DNA of 64,000 bases from Clostridiaceae bacterium Marseille-Q3526 (GTDB lineage Bacteria; Bacillota; Clostridia; Lachnospirales; Lachnospiraceae), in assembly GCA_018223375.1 (NCBI GenBank), contig JAGTTS010000008.1:1-64000 (forward strand). Direction: 5' to 3'. How positions within the stretch are numbered: position 1 is the stretch's first letter; each line of letters opens with the position of its first letter. Below, piece after piece: positions 62,005 through 64,000 of the stretch. A program made the translations under genes and the position numbers. The notes below the pieces were generated by a model. That model worked only from the letters and a program-made list of their open reading frames with translations. It made no database searches and had not been told where the DNA came from.

Positions 62005-64000
62005 ATGAGAAGAAATGACATTCACAAAGTAATGATTATTGGATCCGGTCCAATCATCATCGGACAGGCATGTGAGTTTGACTACTCTGGAACTCAGGCA
62101 TGTAAGGCTCTTAAGAAGCTTGGCTATGAGATTGTGCTGGTAAATTCCAACCCGGCTACGATTATGACTGATCCGGAGACAGCAGACGTTACCTATATTG
62201 AACCGCTGAATGTAGATCGTCTTGAGCAGATCATTGCAAAGGAGCGTCCGGATGCCCTTCTTCCGAACCTGGGAGGACAGTCAGGATTAAACCTGTGCTC
62301 CGAGCTGGCGGCTGCAGGCGTTCTTGACAAATATAACGTACAGGTAATCGGCGTTCAGGTAGACGCTATCGAGCGCGGTGAGGACAGAGAAGAGTTCAAG
62401 GAGACCATGGAAAGCCTTGGAATCGAGATGGCCAGAAGTGAGGTTGCCTACTCGGTAGACCAGGCTCTGGAGATTGCCGATAAGTTAGGCTATCCGGTTG
62501 TGCTTCGTCCGGCCTATACCATGGGCGGCGAGGGCGGCGGCCTTGTATATAACGTAGAGGAGTTAAAGACTGTCTGCGCCAGAGGTCTTCAGGCAAGTAT
62601 GGTAGGACAGGTTCTCGTCGAGGAGTCTATTCTGGGATGGGAAGAGCTGGAGTTAGAGGTTGTCCGTGACTCCAAGAACAACATGATCACAGTCTGCTTT
62701 ATCGAGAACATCGACCCAGTCGGCGTTCACACAGGAGACTCCTTCTGTTCCGCACCGATGCTGACTATCTCCGAGGAGGTTCAGAAGCGTCTTCAGGAGA
62801 AGTCCTACAAGATCGTAGAGGCTATCCAGGTTATCGGTGGAACCAACGTGCAGTGGGCTCACGATCCGAAGACAGACCGTGATATTGTCATTGAGATCAA
62901 CCCGCGTACCTCCCGTTCCTCAGCCCTTGCTTCCAAGGCGACAGGTTTCCCAATCGCCCTTGTATCCGCTATGCTGGCTACAGGCATGACACTGGACGAG
63001 ATTCCATGCGGAAAGTACGGTACCCTCGATAAGTACGTTCCGTCCGGCGATTACATTGTTATCAAGTTCGCGCGCTGGGCATTTGAGAAATTCAAAGGTT
63101 CCCAAGATAAATTAGGCACACAGATGAAGGCTGTAGGCGAGGTTATGAGTATCGGAAAGACCTACAAGGAAGCCCTTCAGAAGGCAATCCGAAGCCTGGA
63201 GAGAGGCCGCTACGGCTTAGGCCACGCAGGCTTCGAAGGAAAGAGCAAGAAGGAGCTGCTCTCCATGCTCCACACAGTTTCCAGCGAGCGCCAGTTCATC
63301 ATGTATGAGGCCTTAAGAAAGGGCGCTACAGTGGAGGAACTTCATAATCTGACACAGATTAAGAGCTATTTCATTGCCCAGATGAAGGAATTAGTGGAGG
63401 AAGAGGAAGCTCTTCTCAAGTATAAGGGACAGGTTCCTCCGGTTGAGGTACTGCGTCAGGCCAAGTTAGACGGCTTTGCTGATAAATATTTAAGCGAGCT
63501 TCTGGAGATTTCCGAGGAGGCAGTCCGCGATGCCAGAACAGAGGCAGGCATTGAGGAAGGCTGGGAAGGCGTACACGTAAGCTCAACAGAGGATTCTGCA
63601 TACTACTATTCCAGCTACCACATTAAGGACGAGAGCCCGTGTACAGACAATAAGAAGATTATGATTCTCGGCGGCGGCCCGAACCGTATCGGCCAGGGTA
63701 TCGAGTTTGACTACTGCTGCGTACACGCTGCAGTAGCCCTGAAGGAGCTGGGATTTGAGACCATTATCGTAAACTGCAACCCGGAGACAGTATCTACAGA
63801 CTACGATACCTCCGACAAGCTGTATTTTGAGCCGCTGACACTGGAGGATGTATTAAGCATCTACCATAAGGAAAAACCGCTTGGCGTGATTGCTCAGTTC
63901 GGCGGACAGACTCCGTTAAATCTGGCAGCTGATCTTAAGAAATACGGCGTAAACATCCTTGGAACAACTCCGGAGACTATCGACATGGCAGAGGACAGAG
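62005..64000 (+). CDS. carB: Carbamoyl-phosphate synthase large subunit (cut by window edge)
   Basis: Makes carbamoyl phosphate for arginine and pyrimidines from bicarbonate, ammonia and ATP. The first 665 codons are present: M-I-I-G-S-G-P-I-I-I-G-Q-A, S-N-P-A-T-I-M-T-D-P, the ATP-grasp part (R-P-A-Y-T-M-G-G-E-G-G, I-E-I-N-P-R-T-S-R-S-S-A-L-A-S-K-A-T-G), the oligomerisation region, and the start of the second synthetase half (M-I-L-G-G-G-P-N-R-I-G-Q-G-I-E-F-D-Y). The frame is open to the edge. GAGGGAGA precedes ATG 62005. carA is not directly upstream, unlike the common carAB order. Confidence 0.97.
   Translation, partial: MRRNDIHKVMIIGSGPIIIGQACEFDYSGTQACKALKKLGYEIVLVNSNPATIMTDPETADVTYIEPLNVDRLEQIIAKERPDALLPNLGGQSGLNLCSELAAAGVLDKYNVQVIGVQVDAIERGEDREEFKETMESLGIEMARSEVAYSVDQALEIADKLGYPVVLRPAYTMGGEGGGLVYNVEELKTVCARGLQASMVGQVLVEESILGWEELELEVVRDSKNNMITVCFIENIDPVGVHTGDSFCSAPMLTISEEVQKRLQEKSYKIVEAIQVIGGTNVQWAHDPKTDRDIVIEINPRTSRSSALASKATGFPIALVSAMLATGMTLDEIPCGKYGTLDKYVPSGDYIVIKFARWAFEKFKGSQDKLGTQMKAVGEVMSIGKTYKEALQKAIRSLERGRYGLGHAGFEGKSKKELLSMLHTVSSERQFIMYEALRKGATVEELHNLTQIKSYFIAQMKELVEEEEALLKYKGQVPPVEVLRQAKLDGFADKYLSELLEISEEAVRDARTEAGIEEGWEGVHVSSTEDSAYYYSSYHIKDESPCTDNKKIMILGGGPNRIGQGIEFDYCCVHAAVALKELGFETIIVNCNPETVSTDYDTSDKLYFEPLTLEDVLSIYHKEKPLGVIAQFGGQTPLNLAADLKKYGVNILGTTPETIDMAEDR

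Overview
The window looks like chromosomal DNA from an anaerobic, spore-forming Firmicute of the family Lachnospiraceae (Clostridium cluster XIVa; the Enterocloster/Lachnoclostridium neighbourhood is a guess). Evidence: spo0A with Spo0A-type boxes, a typical Firmicutes rimP-nusA-rnpM-ylxQ-infB-rbfA-nrnA-truB-ribF operon, clostridial small families (DUF4250, DUF3842, DUF5714, DUF3791/DUF3990), AGGAGG-type ribosome binding sites and many T-rich hairpin terminators. No tRNA, rRNA or CRISPR array was seen.

1-3.4 kb is a decayed accessory island: the start of a transposase, an intact Fic protein, a broken HTH-Fic gene whose 3' half comes from a different Fic family, an HsdR (type I restriction) remnant, and a DUF3791/DUF3990/DUF3791 cluster whose DUF3990 gene has lost its middle. 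3.4-9 kb holds a low-molecular-weight phosphatase, an NhaC-type antiporter, DinB, two small conserved proteins and a cardiolipin synthase. 9-16.3 kb holds plsC-pheA and then a DUF815 ATPase-ppx-ppk polyphosphate cluster with a leader that can fold in two exclusive ways. 16.4-22.7 kb is a two-component system followed by a large membrane protein and an ABC-2 exporter. 22.8-29.1 kb has nfo, an NCS2 purine permease and an HD protein-TctC-TctB-TctA tripartite tricarboxylate transporter whose tctC is frameshifted twice.

29.3-34.7 kb holds a shortened Rpn-like protein, a polysaccharide deacetylase, spo0A, glgA, a divergent PAP2 protein and DUF5714. At 34.9-37.4 kb a glutamate symporter gene (gltS) is split by a 1,253-bp ISAs1-family element with a 9-bp target duplication; the transposase itself carries two stop codons. 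37.5-43.5 kb holds an MdoB-like phosphoglycerol transferase, a duplicated CmpB-type membrane protein, and an ABC importer pair with a nitrilase-family hydrolase. 43.7-50.3 kb is a DUF169 gene plus a complete five-gene Dpp/Opp-type ABC importer, followed by a MATE exporter.

51.8-61.1 kb is the translation/RNA operon. Two features stand out: three tandem 128-bp, hairpin-rich units directly upstream of rimP, whose sequence differences keep plus-strand RNA pairing, and a 17-copy, 45-bp repeat in infB that encodes a Gly/Arg/Tyr/Gln/Asn-rich disordered segment. The window ends with DUF3842 (minus strand) and a carB that runs off the right edge without carA beside it.
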